Shown: positions 61,553 to 64,000 of the stretch, one piece after another
Position numbering within the stretch: the first letter of the stretch is position 1
How the letters are laid out: each line of letters starts with the position of its first letter
Assembly (NCBI GenBank): GCA_900315775.1
Contig: ONAJ01000002.1
Coordinates: 24,442 to 88,441, forward strand
DNA: 64,000 bases
Origin: an uncultured Prevotella sp.
GTDB lineage: Bacteria > Bacteroidota > Bacteroidia > Bacteroidales > Bacteroidaceae
Direction of reading: 5' to 3'
The notes under the pieces: generated by a model
The model's input: only the letters and a program-made list of their open reading frames with translations
Database searches by the model: none
Told to the model about the DNA's origin: nothing
Translations under genes and position numbers: made by a program

Positions 61553-64000
61553 TTATAATTTCTTTTTTCCGATATTAACATTAGTACTACCCGTTACTTC
61601 GGCATTATTTCCTCCGCCATAGATGTTGTCGCGGATGTCCACACCAAGAACGTCCTTCTTTTCGTAGTAGGTGACGTCTGCGGAGGCTGTGCCTGTGGCA
61701 GTGGTATAGACGAACGGATCGGCTGTTGTACCTGCTCCGCTGCGAGTGTAGCAGCCTTCTGGCAAAGCTTCACCTGCAGTCACCTGCTTCACGATATAGA
61801 CCTCCGCTTGAGTTGCAATGTTGACCGTCGTATTACCCATAACCTTGGCAGCATTACCACCACCAAAGACAGTATGGATAGCACCCATCTTACCCTTCTC
61901 ATGTGACGGGATGGGGTAGTTGCCGGAAGTCTTTGCATCCTCATCGACAACCGACGTATTGTCGTTATACCATTTGCCATAGACCTCGTTGACATTCACG
62001 GTTGGATTACCCACCATCGTGGCACCGCTACCATAGCCACCGCCAAATACTTTACCGATGCTAGTAAACGACATTACGTTGACTTGAGGATCTTCATAGA
62101 GCTTCGTGCCAGTCTCTTTCGGAGTACCATCATCGTTGTATCCATAAACAGAGTAACCTGCCTGGTTACCACCACCATAGAGCTCACCAATCTTGATAGG
62201 ACGACAGCCCACCTCCTCGATGTTCACGGTGATGGAACCATCGATTGTACCACTGAGGTTATTACCACCGAACACACGGTCGAAGGTTCCATTGGTGATA
62301 TTCAAGGTGACATTACCCTTAATAGCGGCAGCCTCAGCACCACCATAGGCAGCCTGCAGTCCTGGGATACATGCCATCAGCAACTTAGCCTCAGCATCCA
62401 TCGGAGCACTCTTACCACCTCCGTAGGCCTCATCCACGCAGAACTCACAACCACTGTTCTCGTCCAGCAAGGTGACAGCCGTCTGACGCACATTACCCTT
62501 GGTGTTAGAGCCGCCAAAGACACGGTGAACAGTACCGCCAAAGACATTCAGGGACGCTTGACCTGTGCCATAGGTAATGGCGCTGGTTCCTGCGATTCGC
62601 TCTTCTTTCGTGTCATAAGCAGGGTCATCACTGGCCACCCATTTGTCCTCCCCGTCTTTCGTGTAAACAGTATAGTTCTTATAACCTACGTTAGCTCCAG
62701 GGTTAGGTCTTCCGTCTGGAAGATTGTCAAGACCGTTACCACCTCCGAAGAGTTCCAAAATCTCGTAGGTGCCATTGATGGTCACATTGGTGGCTGGTGT
62801 GGAAGCAGCGTTACCACCACCATACACCTGTTTGATACTTGTCAGTCCACAACCGTCGATGATGACCTTGGTTGACTTAGTAGTATTCTTACCACCTTCA
62901 GGCTCATAAGCAGCCAGATTGCCACCACCATAGACAGCTTCTACGTCAAACGTCTCAGTGCCACCTTTATCGTATTTGGTGCTGATATTGTCTTTGTCTG
63001 CATTTTGCGTAGCATAGACGTGTACGGTGACATCACCCTTTGGCGAACCGTTCATATCGTTGCAACCAAATACCTGATGCACAATAGCACCCTTGGCTGC
63101 ATCATTCGATGCAACAGTTTTATTCAGATGAACCTCCACATCACCTTGTGTGGTTCCTGCCGCACTAATACCGTCGATATTTTCCGTGCTACCCTTACCG
63201 CCTCCGAACACACTGCCGAAGTAGTAATACTTAGTAGCATCTTCCGAATCAACGACCTTCGTTCCTACAGTACCACCATCGATATTCAACGTTGCATTCT
63301 GGGCTACAATACCAATCTCACCACCACCATAGACACTACTCTTCACAGTACCACCATTCATATTCAATGTAGTACTCTTACATTGACCCAGTTTTTGCCA
63401 TGATGTCAGCACGGTTGTATTATCCAGCGCATAGAGTCGTCCCATACCAGCAGTAAACACATTACCGCCCTTGGTATATTGCAGATGGTTCAGGTAGTCG
63501 AAGGTGGTGTTAGGCATCACAGCCTTCTGTGCAGCAGTTGGATTATAGAAGTATTCCTTGTCGTTACCAATGGTACCGCCGCTGATATTGATGGTGATAT
63601 GTCCATGCTTGTCATCTCCAACGTCTGGAATCTGCTCGCCGTAATTGGCATCTGTCGTTTCTACAAGATAGGTACCCACAGAGGCCAGACGTCCACCACC
63701 ATAGACAGAACCGAGTATGTTTCCGCCAGAGATATTCAACGTCACATTACCACCGACATTACCAGCCGTGAGGGTGTTGCCGGAGAAGCCGCGACCACCA
63801 CCGAAGACGTTACCATCCACGTATGATGTACCCAAGGTACCGATGATTGCTCCAGGCTTGATATCCATTTTAATATCTCCTGTGACGTGACCGTCCTCCG
63901 AGCCACCGAAGACGGAACCGTAAATGATACCACCCGATATCTCTACCTCTACACTACCCGTATTGGTGTAGTTATAGAAGCGAGAGCGCTCGTCACCCTT
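61553..64000 (-). CDS. large VFGGG-repeat surface protein, 5' part beyond the window
   Basis: The reading frame is open from the window edge to 61553, at least 815 codons; an internal ATG at 63868 is not the real start because the same repeat pattern continues upstream of it (EISGGIIYGSVFGGSEDG). The protein is built of 30-80 residue units of the form x-V-x-V-x-I-x-G-G-x(n)-V-F-G-G-G-N, about 12 in view, as expected of a parallel beta-helix. It ends IGKKKL without the secretion tail seen on other exported proteins here. I do not recognise a named family; it resembles large Prevotella/Bacteroides surface proteins of unknown role. Confidence 0.82.
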   Translation of the reverse strand, partial: KGDERSRFYNYTNTGSVEVEISGGIIYGSVFGGSEDGHVTGDIKMDIKPGAIIGTLGTSYVDGNVFGGGRGFSGNTLTAGNVGGNVTLNISGGNILGSVYGGGRLASVGTYLVETTDANYGEQIPDVGDDKHGHITINISGGTIGNDKEYFYNPTAAQKAVMPNTTFDYLNHLQYTKGGNVFTAGMGRLYALDNTTVLTSWQKLGQCKSTTLNMNGGTVKSSVYGGGEIGIVAQNATLNIDGGTVGTKVVDSEDATKYYYFGSVFGGGKGSTENIDGISAAGTTQGDVEVHLNKTVASNDAAKGAIVHQVFGCNDMNGSPKGDVTVHVYATQNADKDNISTKYDKGGTETFDVEAVYGGGNLAAYEPEGGKNTTKSTKVIIDGCGLTSIKQVYGGGNAASTPATNVTINGTYEILELFGGGNGLDNLPDGRPNPGANVGYKNYTVYTKDGEDKWVASDDPAYDTKEERIAGTSAITYGTGQASLNVFGGTVHRVFGGSNTKGNVRQTAVTLLDENSGCEFCVDEAYGGGKSAPMDAEAKLLMACIPGLQAAYGGAEAAAIKGNVTLNITNGTFDRVFGGNNLSGTIDGSITVNIEEVGCRPIKIGELYGGGNQAGYSVYGYNDDGTPKETGTKLYEDPQVNVMSFTSIGKVFGGGYGSGATMVGNPTVNVNEVYGKWYNDNTSVVDEDAKTSGNYPIPSHEKGKMGAIHTVFGGGNAAKVMGNTTVNIATQAEVYIVKQVTAGEALPEGCYTRSGAGTTADPFVYTTATGTASADVTYYEKKDVLGVDIRDNIYGGGNNAEVTGSTNVNIGKKKL

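Overview
The window looks like chromosome from a Prevotella-like member of the Bacteroidales. Genes are preceded by the Bacteroidetes promoter (TTTG, 19-20 nt, TAnnTTTG) rather than -35/-10 boxes. The gene content fits: S46 dipeptidyl peptidase, BspA-like leucine-rich-repeat protein, a thioredoxin-like DUF4369 protein, an SpmA-SpmB fusion, a short DapB, TonB-dependent barrel and secreted proteins with a YY-x-x-x-G / T-T-R-K-V type C-terminal tail. Three pectin-active enzymes (PL9 lyase, CE8 methylesterase, GH28 polygalacturonase) suggest a gut or rumen plant-polysaccharide user.

Layout. 1-1.7 kb: DUF2851 and thioesterase genes, plus the first codons of a further gene. 1.8-4.6 kb: dapB-lepB-wbqC operon. 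4.7-6.3 kb: a lipoprotein. 6.3-11.6 kb: a leftward operon (SpmAB-like protein, polysaccharide flippase, S46 peptidase, LOG protein). 11.7-14.2 kb: a secreted protein and a CoA-transferase. 14.2-14.9 kb: a gene-free, repeat-rich patch. 14.9-23 kb: DUF4153 protein, then the S41 protease-rimP-nusA-infB operon. 23-30 kb: AsmA-like protein, PL9 and CE8. 30-37.5 kb: metG, TonB-type barrel, tRNA-Arg, small lipoprotein, pnp. 37.5-38.3 kb: a second repeat-rich patch and a structured leader or ncRNA. 38.3-42.7 kb: BspA-like protein, a YoeB-type toxin-antitoxin pair, a DUF4369/thioredoxin-fold protein and an esterase. 42.8-50.4 kb: topA-aroK, PAP2, speA, argB and an ECF sigma/partner pair. 50.4-53.4 kb: a VirE-type primase/helicase-like gene bracketed by ~82-bp inverted repeats, followed by an HU-like gene. 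53.4-58.2 kb: CPBP protease, HAD-RibF fusion and Ca-type P-ATPase. 58.3-60 kb: tRNA-Met and a three-gene HipB-HipS-HipT toxin-antitoxin set. 60.2-64 kb: GH28 and the C-terminal part of a large VFGGG-repeat surface protein.

The best candidate for something undescribed is a composite repeat family. Five copies of a ~20-bp core (CTSTGTTTATCGGGGTTTCA-like) occur at about 14.3, 37.79, 37.93, 50.6 and 52.95 kb. Each is flanked by locus-specific short repeats (AAGGGTGT... or AACACTTACC). At each of the three loci there is also a direct repeat with a 22-bp period (4 units at 14.52 kb, 2 at 37.67 kb, 2 at 50.72 kb). At one locus the core-bearing units form a ~94% identical ~82-bp inverted repeat around the VirE-type gene. 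The other two loci carry the repeats but no gene. This resembles an iteron-bearing replication or mobile module with non-autonomous relatives; function is inference only.

A second genome-wide habit is visible: simple or G/C-rich spacer repeats also occur inside coding regions as in-frame low-complexity insertions (WbqC, TopA, P-ATPase, CPBP protease). One 24-nt string is shared exactly between the metG 3' spacer and the ATPase gene. No rRNA, CRISPR array, transposase or prophage structural gene was seen.
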